Part shown: positions 26,442 through 36,319 of the stretch, one piece after another | Numbering within the stretch: position 1 is the stretch's first letter | How the letters are laid out: every line of letters starts with the position of its first letter | NCBI GenBank assembly: GCA_944388955.1 | Contig: CALXKJ010000003.1 | Location: 82,521 to 146,520, forward strand | Length of the DNA: 64,000 nucleotides | Reading direction: 5' to 3' | DNA from: an uncultured Spirochaetaceae bacterium | Lineage (GTDB): Bacteria > Spirochaetota > Spirochaetia > Sphaerochaetales > Sphaerochaetaceae | The notes under the pieces: generated by a model | Seen by the model: only the letters and a program-made list of their open reading frames with translations | What the model was told of the DNA's origin: nothing | Database searches by the model: none | Position numbers and translations under genes: made by a program

Positions 26442-28805
26442 CTAAAAAACAAAGCCAGCTCCCACATCCACGCTCCACCAAAGTTTGTTGAATAAATACG
26501 CGCCACCCACCTTCACTATGAGGTCGATATCGAAAACTTCCTCTCCTGTCTCAGTATTTGCCATCGATATTGTCATAATAGCACCAAGACTGAGATTGGC
26601 GTATATCGCCTCGACTGGTTTGATATTCTCAAAATAGACGCCGCCGAGTCTTGCGGAAAAGATAAGACCAACCATCTCTTGCAGAGGATAAATAAAATCT
26701 GCACCAGCAGCTCCGCCAAGTGCCCTATTCTGTTTTGGCAATATGAGCAAATCGACTACAGGTCTCAATGAACCCCTGTAATTCCAGAAATCCAAGTTGA
26801 ATGTGACTCTCACTATAGGATTGATAGTATATGGAGAAGTTGAGTTCGGAAATTTATCCATCAATACATTGAATCCAACCTCCGGAGTGCCGAAATTTCT
26901 GTCTTTAAGATAGGAAATACCATTTATTGTAGAGGCGCGGAATTCAGCAAGCGCCTGCTCCCTCCGCTGGGCCTCTCGCTGGGCCACAGCGGCCTTTCTC
27001 GCCTCTTCTTCTTTTCTTGCCTCTTCCTTCGCTCTTCTTTCTTCTTCAGCTCTCAGCCGCTCAAGCCGTTCCTCTTCCGCTTTCTTCCTCTCCTCAATTC
27101 TCCTTTCCTCCGCCGCTTTTCTCTCTTCTATCCTTTCTCTTTCTCCATTGGCATCAAGACTCCAATAGCTACTATAAAGCGTACTGACCTTTTCTTCTGG
27201 GTAAAATGCAGAACTAGTATCAAAAAGCTTTGAAGAGGGCACATAAACCACGAATTCCGCATAATGAGAGAGAGGAAGATCCATCTCATATCGCTCATCA
27301 GATGAATAAAGCAGCGCATTGTTATCCCTACGGCGCACCTCAACAGAGGTTATCACTATGTGACACGAGCTATCGCCGGCATAGCATTTCACGCTGTAAT
27401 CTATATCAAGAATATAGGCATAGGAGTAAGACGTGAGGAAATTCAGAAGCTCGTTGACTTCGTCACGGTAAGCGTAATATGTGTCATTCTCATCATTTTC
27501 AATACCAAGCCAGTCCCATAAGGATATATAGAAAGGTATCCTGATTGATTCTGTGCCGATTGTAAGGACGGCTTCTCCTACCCATCTATTGTCTCCCAAG
27601 TCGAACCCGAGAATCCTAGTCGATAGCTCAGAACTCGGCGACGTAATGCTGAACGTGGAGTCTGTAAGATTTCTCATCGCATTCTGTCCACGCTGGGAAA
27701 TAGAGATAAGCTCCTGGACTGCCAAATTGTAATTCCGCATGGCAGTAGCCTGATATTCCTCAAGGATTTCTTTCTTGGCTTCCCTTATCTCCGCCTCTCT
27801 TGCTTCCTTGGCCGCATCCGTGACACGTCCGAGCGAATTCCGCTCAAAAGGAAGATACTCTTCCGCTCTTATGCTCTCCTCTGCAGCTCTTACTTCATTC
27901 TCATAACGCGCTTCATAATTCGAGAAGAGCGTCTGGATTCCGTTTTTTGCGAAATTATAAGCCTGCATGAAGCCTTCTATGCGTCTGATTGACGAAAGAG
28001 CCGGGGAAGCGGCACTTTCCGTGTTTATCTCAATAGAAGAAAGACTCTCAACCAGCTCTCTCTGGGATTTGCTGAACGCCCAGAGGTCATCTTCCGCTTC
28101 CTTTTTCTGGGCCAATCTCAGCACTCTTTGCTCTCTCTGGATACGATCCAAATCTTCCAGGGCCTTCTCCAGCTCTTTTCTCCCCAGCTGCGATATGGTG
28201 CCAAGCTCCTCCTGCATCTCAAGATTGTCAACACTCTGCTGAGCCTTGTTGAGGTTAACGACAAGAGCATTCTGGTACATTGCTTCAATATCGGCAGAAT
28301 TCGTCGGAACAGAAGGAATATCCATATCATCATCAAGCATGGAGACTATGACTGAATAGCGTTCATACATCTTTAACTGCGCATATATTCTCTGATATGT
28401 CTCATATGTAATGCCATCCTTCTCGATTGTCTCATAGAGATTGTTGATAATCGAAACGCTATCCCTGATACGATCCAGATAAAGATTGATTGAGCTTTCA
28501 GGGATTATCCTTGTTGCTGTGAATACCCCTTCGTGTTCTTCTATGCTGTACTCCGCACCAAGAAAGTCTGTGGAATACGAGGAATGGATTGCGGTAATCA
28601 TGTAGCTGACATTATCAGTACCATCATCTGCATCAATTATCTTTGTCCTGGAAATCGTAGTCAGCGCTATACGCTGAGCGAGCGCGTCATCTGCATTCTG
28701 CAGCGCTTCTGCCCTCGTTTTTCCAGTACCCTCCGCTTTTATGTCTTCAGAAAAAACGGGAAAGGCCATAACAATCATGATAATGGAAGCAATCAGAAAC
28801 CTCAT
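26442..28805 (-). CDS. Large envelope protein: LPP20-like head, coiled coil, C-terminal barrel (paralogue B)
   Basis: 787 residues. Signal peptide ending PVFS; then EGTGKTRAEALQNADDALAQ, the GxG...EA..A signature. A long helical region follows (about 120-390), then the shared block RWVGEAVLTIGTESIRIPFY. After a mixed domain comes an uninterrupted Glu/Arg/Ala-rich coiled coil (about 555-625, repeats of EERRAEE type), followed by STINGISYLKDRNFG and barrel-like strands ending VDVGAGFVF, with a C-terminal Phe. The coiled coil could span the periplasm between a head and an outer-membrane barrel. Separated by 19 bases from paralogue C upstream. Function unknown. Confidence 0.75.
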   Translation of the reverse strand: MRFLIASIIMIVMAFPVFSEDIKAEGTGKTRAEALQNADDALAQRIALTTISRTKIIDADDGTDNVSYMITAIHSSYSTDFLGAEYSIEEHEGVFTATRIIPESSINLYLDRIRDSVSIINNLYETIEKDGITYETYQRIYAQLKMYERYSVIVSMLDDDMDIPSVPTNSADIEAMYQNALVVNLNKAQQSVDNLEMQEELGTISQLGRKELEKALEDLDRIQREQRVLRLAQKKEAEDDLWAFSKSQRELVESLSSIEINTESAASPALSSIRRIEGFMQAYNFAKNGIQTLFSNYEARYENEVRAAEESIRAEEYLPFERNSLGRVTDAAKEAREAEIREAKKEILEEYQATAMRNYNLAVQELISISQRGQNAMRNLTDSTFSITSPSSELSTRILGFDLGDNRWVGEAVLTIGTESIRIPFYISLWDWLGIENDENDTYYAYRDEVNELLNFLTSYSYAYILDIDYSVKCYAGDSSCHIVITSVEVRRRDNNALLYSSDERYEMDLPLSHYAEFVVYVPSSKLFDTSSAFYPEEKVSTLYSSYWSLDANGERERIEERKAAEERRIEERKKAEEERLERLRAEEERRAKEEARKEEEARKAAVAQREAQRREQALAEFRASTINGISYLKDRNFGTPEVGFNVLMDKFPNSTSPYTINPIVRVTFNLDFWNYRGSLRPVVDLLILPKQNRALGGAAGADFIYPLQEMVGLIFSARLGGVYFENIKPVEAIYANLSLGAIMTISMANTETGEEVFDIDLIVKVGGAYLFNKLWWSVDVGAGFVF

Positions 28806-28824
28806 TAATTATCCCCCTGCATAA

Positions 28825-31155
28825 TCAGAAATGTGACATAACGGGCGCAAGACCGATTATCAACGTTCCACCGATACCGAAATTGCCAAAAGCCCATACA
28901 AAATCAACGGTTCCTCCAATCGTCATATCAACTCCCGGGAAAATAGAAGGAATTTTCATTGTTACTCCACCTCCGAGATCCGCAAATATGCTTGTTCCGA
29001 AAGAGACACCATCGAAATACACGCCACCCAGCTTTGCAGAAGCAATCAGGCCGATACTATCAGACAACGGATATATGAAATCACAGCCAATCGCGCCGCC
29101 GATAGCATCAGATATTCTGCTTCTGCCCTCATCTGCACGACCTAAGATAAAACTGATATTGGGCCTTAACGAATTTCTGTAATTGAAATAATCCATGTTG
29201 TATGTGAATCTTACCATTAAGGACATATCTGCATGGAGCTTGTTCATGTTCTCATTGACCATGAAATAAGAACCGGTACCGATTTCGAAAGAGCCAATAC
29301 CCCATGAAGCAAGATACTGGTAGCCGTTGATACTGGTAGCTCTGTACTCCTCAGCTTCAGCCCTTTCCTTTCTCTGTCTTGCCTGTTCCTCCCTGAGCCT
29401 CTGCTCTTCCTGAGCTCTCGCAGCTTCTCTGGCTTCTCTTTCCTCAGCTTCTTTTTCCTCTTGCATTTTCGCTTGAATTCTCTCTTCCTCGCGTCTTGCC
29501 TCCCCTTCTTCAGTAATCGAGGAATATGCACTATCCAAGCTCTGAATGGAATATTGAATCGTGCTGTCAAGATAAGACTCCACAAGGTAAGAATCTGGTA
29601 CATAACCAGTGAAAATAGTGTCGGAAGAGAAAGGTAGATGGAAGACTGTAGCATCAGCCACCCTTCCAACTTTTCTCCCATTTTCTGCATTCCGGACTGT
29701 GAAAGACTCGATAGTTACACGATAACCTTCTTCTCCCGCATAGCATTTCATTGAGTACTCGATATCAATGGTGATGGCATAAGGGAAAGATTGGAGGATA
29801 TCAGTAAGATGCTGTATTTCCTCTCTGTAGCGGTAATATGTCTCATCATTATCTGGATGTACGCCAAGCATGTCCCAGAGTGATATGTAAAATGGTATCG
29901 TAAACGTTCCTGAGCCGATTGTCAGCTCAGCCTTTCCATTCCATCTAAGGTTCTCTGCATCGAATCCTGATACACGGCAAGACATATCCTGTCCCGGAAA
30001 AGATGCAGAGAAAGACGGCGCGTCGTTGAGCTTTATCATCGCCTCCTGTCCCATCTCGGCAATTGCCGAAATCACAGGAAAGACCGATTGATAATGATCC
30101 ATGGCATCTTTCTTATAAAGGGCTTCAATCTTTTCTTTCTCTCCTGCAATGAATTTATCACGGGCTGCTAAAGCGTCTGAAGAAGGCGCGAATCCAAGGC
30201 TTCCCTTTTCCCACTCAAAATATTCCGCTTCCTTGATTTCCGCTTCTATCTCATCGCCAGCTTCTTCGCACTGCTTTTCATAATTTTTGATAACATAATC
30301 AAGATCATCGATGTATGAGCGATAGGCCTTCCTGACAGCTTCTATCTCATTCATATAGGAAGCTGCGGTCTGCAGACTCTCATTCTCTGCGATTTCAACC
30401 TGGCCATATCTGAGACCGAATGCTTTTCTTTCAGCTTCCGCTTCCATCTGCTGTATTTCGGAGAGCGTGTCCCTTTCCATGTACAGCGCCTCAAGCTCTG
30501 CTTTGGCAGCTTCGATTTCCTTGCCTTCTTCATCTGACAGGAGACCAAGTTCACGCTGTATCTCAAGCTCTCTTATCCGCTGCTCAGCTGTATTCACACC
30601 TTGTGAAAGCGAGCTTTGATACATTGCCTCGACATCAACGGAGTTCGTTGGGATTGACGGAATCTCAACCTTTCCGTCGCGAAGCAGGCTGACGATGACT
30701 GAATTCCTCTCGTAATCGTCAATCGCCTCAAGCAATCTATGATAATATTCAAGATCTATACCGTTACGTTTAACTCGACTATAAAGGCTGTTTATCTCAG
30801 AAACATTTTCATCAAGAAGCTTTCGGTAATCACGATAAGATCTCTCCTTGATTGTTCTCTCCGCTTCAAAGCTTCCATTTTCTTTCTCTTTTACTTTCAG
30901 ATCGGAAAATGGAAACTCCCCTGTATCTGACGAATCGCTGGAAATATCTATAGAATCCACAGCTTTCGAGCTATTATCAGCAGAAACTCTGCGCATCTCT
31001 GCGGAATAAGAAGCATATATCTGCTGACTCAGCGCCGCATCTGCTTTCGCTATCGCCTCTTCTTCCGTTGCTCCTGTACCAATACCGACTATATCGCGAG
31101 AGAAAACTGGAAGCATTGCTAATAAAACAGCGCAAAACAGTAAGATTCTTCTCAT
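28825..31155 (-). CDS. Large envelope protein: LPP20-like head, coiled coil, C-terminal barrel (paralogue C)
   Basis: 776 residues with the same order as paralogue B: signal peptide ending VFS, GIGTGATEEEAIAKADAALSQQ, long helical region, RWNGKAELTIGSGTFTIPFY, a Glu/Arg/Ala coiled coil (about 555-615), TSINGYQYLASWGIG and a C-terminal barrel-like region. B and C are clearly a tandem duplication; paralogue A at 8588 is more distant and lacks the charged coiled coil. A promoter TTGACC-18-TAAACT lies at 31183-31212. No known function. Confidence 0.75.
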   Translation of the reverse strand: MRRILLFCAVLLAMLPVFSRDIVGIGTGATEEEAIAKADAALSQQIYASYSAEMRRVSADNSSKAVDSIDISSDSSDTGEFPFSDLKVKEKENGSFEAERTIKERSYRDYRKLLDENVSEINSLYSRVKRNGIDLEYYHRLLEAIDDYERNSVIVSLLRDGKVEIPSIPTNSVDVEAMYQSSLSQGVNTAEQRIRELEIQRELGLLSDEEGKEIEAAKAELEALYMERDTLSEIQQMEAEAERKAFGLRYGQVEIAENESLQTAASYMNEIEAVRKAYRSYIDDLDYVIKNYEKQCEEAGDEIEAEIKEAEYFEWEKGSLGFAPSSDALAARDKFIAGEKEKIEALYKKDAMDHYQSVFPVISAIAEMGQEAMIKLNDAPSFSASFPGQDMSCRVSGFDAENLRWNGKAELTIGSGTFTIPFYISLWDMLGVHPDNDETYYRYREEIQHLTDILQSFPYAITIDIEYSMKCYAGEEGYRVTIESFTVRNAENGRKVGRVADATVFHLPFSSDTIFTGYVPDSYLVESYLDSTIQYSIQSLDSAYSSITEEGEARREEERIQAKMQEEKEAEEREAREAARAQEEQRLREEQARQRKERAEAEEYRATSINGYQYLASWGIGSFEIGTGSYFMVNENMNKLHADMSLMVRFTYNMDYFNYRNSLRPNISFILGRADEGRSRISDAIGGAIGCDFIYPLSDSIGLIASAKLGGVYFDGVSFGTSIFADLGGGVTMKIPSIFPGVDMTIGGTVDFVWAFGNFGIGGTLIIGLAPVMSHF

Positions 31156-31182
31156 CCTCAGCCCCCAAATGCAATATGTTTT

Positions 31183-31212
31183 AGTTTACAGTCCATAAAA
31201 TACACTGGTCAA
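31183..31212 (-). promoter_or_regulatory. Candidate promoter for envelope paralogues C and B
   Basis: Minus strand TTGACC (31207-31212), 18-base spacer, TAAACT (31183-31188), about 25 bases before the start codon at 31155. Confidence 0.5.
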
Positions 31213-31290
31213 CGAAAATATCCCTTCTTGTGAACAAACGGCAACTGCTTCATATAGCCATTCACAACGCTTAATGATATCCTCTGCCGT

Positions 31291-33804
31291 ATGAGCAGAT
31301 ATCCTTTCAATGAGATAGAGCCGAAATGGCAGAATTACTGGGAAGAGCATAAGACTTTCCGTGCTACGGAAGATGAATCAATACCAAAGAATAAAAGGAA
31401 ATATGTCCTTGACATGTTCCCGTATCCATCGGGAGCGGGCCTTCATGTAGGACATCCAGAGGGCTATACAGCCACAGATATCTATTCCAGATACCTCAGG
31501 ATGCGTGGCTATAACGTTCTCCATCCGATGGGATTCGACTCATTCGGACTTCCAGCTGAGAACTACGCTATAAAGACCGGCACACACCCATGGGAGACGA
31601 CAAAGAAGAATATCGATACATTCCGACGTCAGATAAAGAGCCTTGGCTTCTCGTATGACTGGGACAGAGAGGTATCGACATGCGAGCCTGATTACTACCA
31701 CTGGACACAGTGGATTTTCGAGAAGCTCTATGAGAAAGGACTGGCATACGAAGCAGTGACTCCAATCAACTGGTGCCCGAGCTGCAAGACCGGACTTGCA
31801 AACGAGGAAGTCAAGGAAGGCAGATGCGAGCGCTGTGGAGAGAAGGTTGAGAAAAAGAACATCAGGCAGTGGATGCTGAGAATCACGGCCTATGCAGACA
31901 AGCTTCTTGAAGGTCTTGATAAACTCGACTGGCCTGAATCGGTAAAGGCGATGCAGCGCAACTGGATTGGCCGCTCTGAAGGTGCTGCTGTGTTCTTCAC
32001 GGTGGAATCGACTGGAGACAAGCTCGAGGTATATACAACACGCTGCGATACACTTTTCGGCGCTACATATATGGTAATAGCTCCGGAGCACCCGCTTGTC
32101 GGGAAACTCACGACTCCTGAGCAGAAGGAAGAAGTCGAGAAATATCTTGATGAGGTAAAGCACAAGTCAGATCTTGAGAGAACGGATCTCGCAAAGGAGA
32201 AGACGGGTGTATTCTCCGGTTCATATGCCATCAATCCAGTAAACGGAAAGAAGATTCCTATCTGGATTGCCGATTATGTACTCATCAGCTACGGTACCGG
32301 CGCTATCATGGCTGTTCCGGCACATGACACAAGAGACTGGGAATTCGCAAAGAAATTCAATCTTCCTATCATCGAAGTTCTCAAAGGCGATGTGGATGTA
32401 CAGCAGGAAGCCTGGACTGAAGACGGCCTCCATGTGAATTCAGAGTGGCTTGATGGTCTGAATAAGGAAGATGCTATCAACAAGATGCTTGAATTCCTCG
32501 AGAAGAATGGTTATGGGCACAAAGCAGTGAACTATAAGCTCCGCGACTGGGTGTTCTCCCGCCAGCGCTACTGGGGTGAGCCTATCCCACTCATTCACTG
32601 CCCTCATTGCGGAACAGTCCTCGTGCCTGAGAATGAGCTTCCGCTCACCCTGCCTGAGGTCGATAAATATGAGCCTACAGGTACAGGAGAATCCCCTCTC
32701 GCCAATGTCGAGTCATGGGTAAACTGCAAATGCCCGAAATGCGGCGCAGATGCAAAGCGCGAGACGAATACAATGCCTCAGTGGGCTGGTTCATGCTGGT
32801 ATTACCTGAGATACATCGATTCCCATAATGACAAGACATTTGTTGACCCGGAGAAAGAGAAATACTGGATGCCTGTCGATCTCTATGTCGGAGGCGCAGA
32901 GCACGCAGTTCTTCATCTTCTCTATTCAAGATTCTGGCACAAAGTGCTTTACGATCTGGGACTTGTTTCAACTGATGAGCCATTCCAGTCTCTTGTTAAT
33001 CAGGGAATGATTACATCATTTGCATACCAGAAAGCAAACAAGAGCCTTGTTCCTGTCGACCTTGTTGAGGAAAAGGATGGCAAGTACTTCGACAAGGAAA
33101 CAGGAGAAGAGCTTACACAGGTCATCGCAAAGATGTCTAAATCGCTGAAGAATGTCATCAATCCTGATGATTTCATCAAGAACTATGGCGCAGACAGCGT
33201 GAGAATGTATGAGATGTTCATGGGACCGCTGAGAGAATCAAAGCCATGGGCAACAAATGGATTCATAGGCGTCTACCGCTTCCTCGACAGAATCTGGAGA
33301 ATCTCGACAGAGAAGCCTGTTGTTGAGAAGGATATTTCACCTGAGCTGGACAAGCTTATGAACAAGACCATCAAGAAAGTGACTGAGGATACAGAGACGC
33401 TCGCTTTCAACACAGCTATAAGCCAGATGATGGTCTACGTGAATGAGCTCAACAGACTCGATGAAATTCCGAAGAAGGCGCTTGAGACTCTGACGCTTCT
33501 GCTCTCTCCATACACACCGCATCTCGCGGAGGAGCTCTGGTCAATGCTTGGCCATGAGCCATCGGTTGCGAAAGCTGAATGGCCTTCATATGACGAGGCG
33601 AAGACCGTCGATGATGAGATTGAGATTGTCATTCAGGTCAATGGTAAGGTGAGAGACAAGATGATGCTCTCGCGCACAGCTTCAAAAGAAGAAATGCTCG
33701 AAGCAGCTAAGAAGAGCGAGAAGATACAGAGCTGGACTGATGGAAAGACGGTTATAAAGGAAATCGTCATTCCCGGAAAGCTGGTGAATATCGTTGTGAA
33801 ATGA
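31291..33804 (+). CDS. leuS: Leucyl-tRNA synthetase
   Basis: 837 residues, class I synthetase charging tRNA-Leu. The start [17 protein letters not shown] is canonical. The HIGH-type motif is HVGH near 52, and KMSKS is [10 protein letters not shown] near 616. The editing (CP1) domain, with [19 protein letters not shown], is present, as are zinc-type Cys pairs (CPSCKTG, CERCGE). No Shine-Dalgarno site precedes the ATG and the leader appears very short. A terminator follows. Confidence 0.98.
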   Translation: MSRYPFNEIEPKWQNYWEEHKTFRATEDESIPKNKRKYVLDMFPYPSGAGLHVGHPEGYTATDIYSRYLRMRGYNVLHPMGFDSFGLPAENYAIKTGTHPWETTKKNIDTFRRQIKSLGFSYDWDREVSTCEPDYYHWTQWIFEKLYEKGLAYEAVTPINWCPSCKTGLANEEVKEGRCERCGEKVEKKNIRQWMLRITAYADKLLEGLDKLDWPESVKAMQRNWIGRSEGAAVFFTVESTGDKLEVYTTRCDTLFGATYMVIAPEHPLVGKLTTPEQKEEVEKYLDEVKHKSDLERTDLAKEKTGVFSGSYAINPVNGKKIPIWIADYVLISYGTGAIMAVPAHDTRDWEFAKKFNLPIIEVLKGDVDVQQEAWTEDGLHVNSEWLDGLNKEDAINKMLEFLEKNGYGHKAVNYKLRDWVFSRQRYWGEPIPLIHCPHCGTVLVPENELPLTLPEVDKYEPTGTGESPLANVESWVNCKCPKCGADAKRETNTMPQWAGSCWYYLRYIDSHNDKTFVDPEKEKYWMPVDLYVGGAEHAVLHLLYSRFWHKVLYDLGLVSTDEPFQSLVNQGMITSFAYQKANKSLVPVDLVEEKDGKYFDKETGEELTQVIAKMSKSLKNVINPDDFIKNYGADSVRMYEMFMGPLRESKPWATNGFIGVYRFLDRIWRISTEKPVVEKDISPELDKLMNKTIKKVTEDTETLAFNTAISQMMVYVNELNRLDEIPKKALETLTLLLSPYTPHLAEELWSMLGHEPSVAKAEWPSYDEAKTVDDEIEIVIQVNGKVRDKMMLSRTASKEEMLEAAKKSEKIQSWTDGKTVIKEIVIPGKLVNIVVK

Positions 33805-33810
33805 CACAGG

Positions 33811-33836
33811 GGGCGCTCAAATGCGCCCTTTCTTTT
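33811..33836. terminator. Terminator between convergent leuS and sdaA
   Basis: Stem GGGCGC (33811-33816) with GCGCCC (33823-33828), followed by TTTCTTTT on the plus strand. Confidence 0.85.
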
Positions 33837-33841
33837 CACAC

Positions 33842-35047
33842 TCACATCTCATGTATGCGGGCAAGTCCACCCATTGAGGTCTCTCTGTAAAGAGATGGAA
33901 GGGCATGCCCTGTCTCCATCATTACTTCAACGACATCATCGAATGAGATTTTATGTCTTCCATCGCCCATGATTGCATAGGAAGCGTGGTCAATCGCCCT
34001 TAAAGTCGCCATTGCGTTGCGCTCGATGCATGGAATCTGCACAAGCCCCATCTGGGGATCGCATGTCAGGCCAAGATGATGCTCAAGTCCCATCTCCGCA
34101 GCATATTCAATCTGCCTTATCGTTCCTCCGAGAAGCTGTGCAGCCGCGGCTCCAGCCATCGCACAGGCAACCCCTACTTCTCCTTGGCATCCAACCTCAG
34201 CCCCTGATATCGAGCCATTTGTCTTCACGATATTGCCAACCATACCAGCTGTAAGAAGCGCCCTGAGTATTCTTATCTCCGGAATCTGGTACTCCGTCAT
34301 CATATGGTAGAGAACACCAGGCAGGATACCACAGCTTCCGCATGTAGGCGCCGTGACAATCTTCCCTCCTCCTGCATTCTCCTCAGAAACAGCAAGCGCG
34401 TATGAGAAAGCGAGAGCTGTGCTTCCAAGAGGACCTGAAAAATCCTTGGCCTTCGCGTATGACTGGCAGGCTTTGCGCTGGAGATGGAGACCTCCGGGAA
34501 GCACTCCTTCCGCCTCAAGCCCATTACTGATGGATTCTTTCATCACCGACCAGACAATGCGCATATAGTCGAGAATATCATCGCCTTCAGCTTCTATAGC
34601 CACTTCCCAGAACTGGTAGCCATTTGAGTCGGAATATCTAAGAAGTTTCGACATCGAGCCAAGTGTTTCGTTATCATAGGGCTCCATTGCAGTCTCGCTG
34701 TCCTCGCCTTCCCTTACGATCTTGCCTCCACCTACGGAGTAATATGTCTCCTCAATGTTTCCAGGCTCCATCTCCACAAGCGTAAGAGCATTTGGATGAA
34801 AAGGCTTGAATACATCGGGAAACCATCTTATTTCTGCATCAATCCCATGCTCCGAGAGTACTGAGCGTATCGCATGGTCTGTAAGGTGTCCCTTACCTGT
34901 AGCCGCCAGCGAGCCATATAGCTCTGCTCTCACTTTTCTCGCCTCAGGATGGGAGGAGATGAACATCTCAACTGCAGAGCGAGGCCCCATTGTATGCGAT
35001 GATGATGGACCATATCCGATTCTATACAGCTCTCTCAAGGATTCCAT
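33842..35047 (-). CDS. sdaA: L-serine dehydratase, iron-sulfur type, single chain
   Basis: 401 residues combining the beta-like N-terminal part (GPSSSHTMGPRSAVEMF) and the alpha catalytic part in one chain. It deaminates L-serine to pyruvate. The oxygen-labile 4Fe-4S cluster is expected on Cys residues in TAPTCGSCGILPG, LGLTCDPQMG and QIPCIERN. The family ending ETGHALPSLYRETSMGGLA is present. Convergent with leuS. Its product pyruvate would feed the PFOR encoded at the left of the window. Confidence 0.94.
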   Translation of the reverse strand: MESLRELYRIGYGPSSSHTMGPRSAVEMFISSHPEARKVRAELYGSLAATGKGHLTDHAIRSVLSEHGIDAEIRWFPDVFKPFHPNALTLVEMEPGNIEETYYSVGGGKIVREGEDSETAMEPYDNETLGSMSKLLRYSDSNGYQFWEVAIEAEGDDILDYMRIVWSVMKESISNGLEAEGVLPGGLHLQRKACQSYAKAKDFSGPLGSTALAFSYALAVSEENAGGGKIVTAPTCGSCGILPGVLYHMMTEYQIPEIRILRALLTAGMVGNIVKTNGSISGAEVGCQGEVGVACAMAGAAAAQLLGGTIRQIEYAAEMGLEHHLGLTCDPQMGLVQIPCIERNAMATLRAIDHASYAIMGDGRHKISFDDVVEVMMETGHALPSLYRETSMGGLARIHEM

Positions 35048-35056
35048 ACGAAGAGC

Positions 35057-35770
35057 TTACCATAAAGGAAGCTCTGAAAGCATCATGCTCACTTCTCCTT
35101 CTTCGGTTATTATCAGAGAAAGAAGGATTCTTTTACTGATTTCTGCGAATCTGTATATCCCTGGATAGAGCAGAAAGTGTACGATATCAGAGCTAAAATT
35201 CACTTCAAATGAAGGCACATCATACCGTTCCGACACCCACACACCTGAAGGGATTGAATCCGAGGAATACGCTATTTTTTCTGTAAGCTTTATCCCATAA
35301 CCAAGCGTCCCATTGAAGACATCCTCAAGAAAAGCGCTTTCATCAACCCTCTGAAGATTATCGGCATTTTTCATCACGGCCTCCATCGATAGTCTTCTCA
35401 CGGCTTCGGGACGATAAGATGCCGCAGAGATAAGCATATCAGCAAAAGAGCCATATTCGGGAAGCATATGCAATTCTCCATGCATACCAGGCTCGTAAAA
35501 ACCTCCTAAGGAGCCCAGTTCCCCAAGCGGTTTCAGCGCAAAGACAGAAAGACCTCCGCTCTTGACTCGCACTTTTACTTTTCTTGTCCCGCTTGGCACA
35601 TGCATTTCATAGATTCGCTCTCCATCGAAAACTGTCAGCGTGTACCAGAAATCACGATACTCCTCTTTCTCAAAAGGGTGCTTCTCCGGAACAGATAATG
35701 TGACATCATAGCCATATTGAAATGAGCATGATGAAAGAATGCATATGATAAGCAATGCGATATATCTCAT
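35057..35770 (-). CDS. Hypothetical lipoprotein (237 aa)
   Basis: Signal peptide with lipobox ILSSC (Cys 15) followed by SFQYGYDVTLSVPEK. The rest is a mixed beta/alpha sequence with no family I recognise; LPEYGSFADMLISAASYRPEAVRRL looks helical. It lies between a DUF4416 gene and sdaA on the same strand, with gaps of 27 and 9 bases, so it is probably cotranscribed. Envelope location is inferred from the lipobox. Confidence 0.7.
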   Translation of the reverse strand: MRYIALLIICILSSCSFQYGYDVTLSVPEKHPFEKEEYRDFWYTLTVFDGERIYEMHVPSGTRKVKVRVKSGGLSVFALKPLGELGSLGGFYEPGMHGELHMLPEYGSFADMLISAASYRPEAVRRLSMEAVMKNADNLQRVDESAFLEDVFNGTLGYGIKLTEKIAYSSDSIPSGVWVSERYDVPSFEVNFSSDIVHFLLYPGIYRFAEISKRILLSLIITEEGEVSMMLSELPLW

Positions 35771-35797
35771 ATATCGATATACGCTCTGAATAATGTT

Positions 35798-36319
35798 TTA
35801 TGTAAGCTTTCTCAGATGGAGATATTCATTGCGGAAGCCAAGGAGAATGCGCTGAACCTCATTGCTTCTATAGTCGGCGTATGTCCAAGGCAGCGCTTTG
35901 TAGCCATGATTCTGGTATATAAGCGTGACTTCAGCATAGAGATTCCGGCCTATCGCGATTCTATGCGATCTGTTCTTTGTCGTCGCAAGCACAATATTCG
36001 ATTCAGTCAGAATACCAGGATCGAGGTTTATCTTTCGCTTTCCATCCTCGCTGTATTCCATCTCGATTGAATCTGTCATGGTTTTTATATCCTGAAGCGT
36101 ATCAGGAGACACAAGTGACGAGAAAGCAATGAAGAAGCGCTCAATGCCTTCTCCCATCTCGCTGTTGTAGTAATCCGTGAAAGAGAAAGGAAAAGGCTCA
36201 CTCCTGAGCACAATCGGGCCATAAAGCTCCGTAAGCTTTGTCTCAAGAGAGGCTGGGAATCCTCTTGTGGTGAGGATCCCCATGAATAACATTGATTTAT
36301 CGTAAGGACGCAGGATCAT
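35798..36319 (-). CDS. DUF4416-family protein (173 aa)
   Basis: Cytoplasmic protein of unknown function. It matches the DUF4416 pattern as I know it: an early LFMGILTTRGFP, SFTDYYNSEMGEGIERFF, RKINLDPGILTESNIVLATTK, SHRIAIGRNLYAEVTLIY and TYADYRSNE. The last two blocks, with conserved His, Arg and Tyr, are the best-conserved part of the family. The start overlaps the end of the DAHP synthase fusion gene by four bases, so translation is coupled. No pathway can be assigned. Confidence 0.8.
   Translation of the reverse strand: MILRPYDKSMLFMGILTTRGFPASLETKLTELYGPIVLRSEPFPFSFTDYYNSEMGEGIERFFIAFSSLVSPDTLQDIKTMTDSIEMEYSEDGKRKINLDPGILTESNIVLATTKNRSHRIAIGRNLYAEVTLIYQNHGYKALPWTYADYRSNEVQRILLGFRNEYLHLRKLT

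Noticed and set aside
27000..27130. Glu/Arg-rich repeats at the DNA level as a tandem repeat or CRISPR-like array
   Set aside because: The repetition comes from a coiled-coil coding region with irregular units; there are no spacers of constant length.
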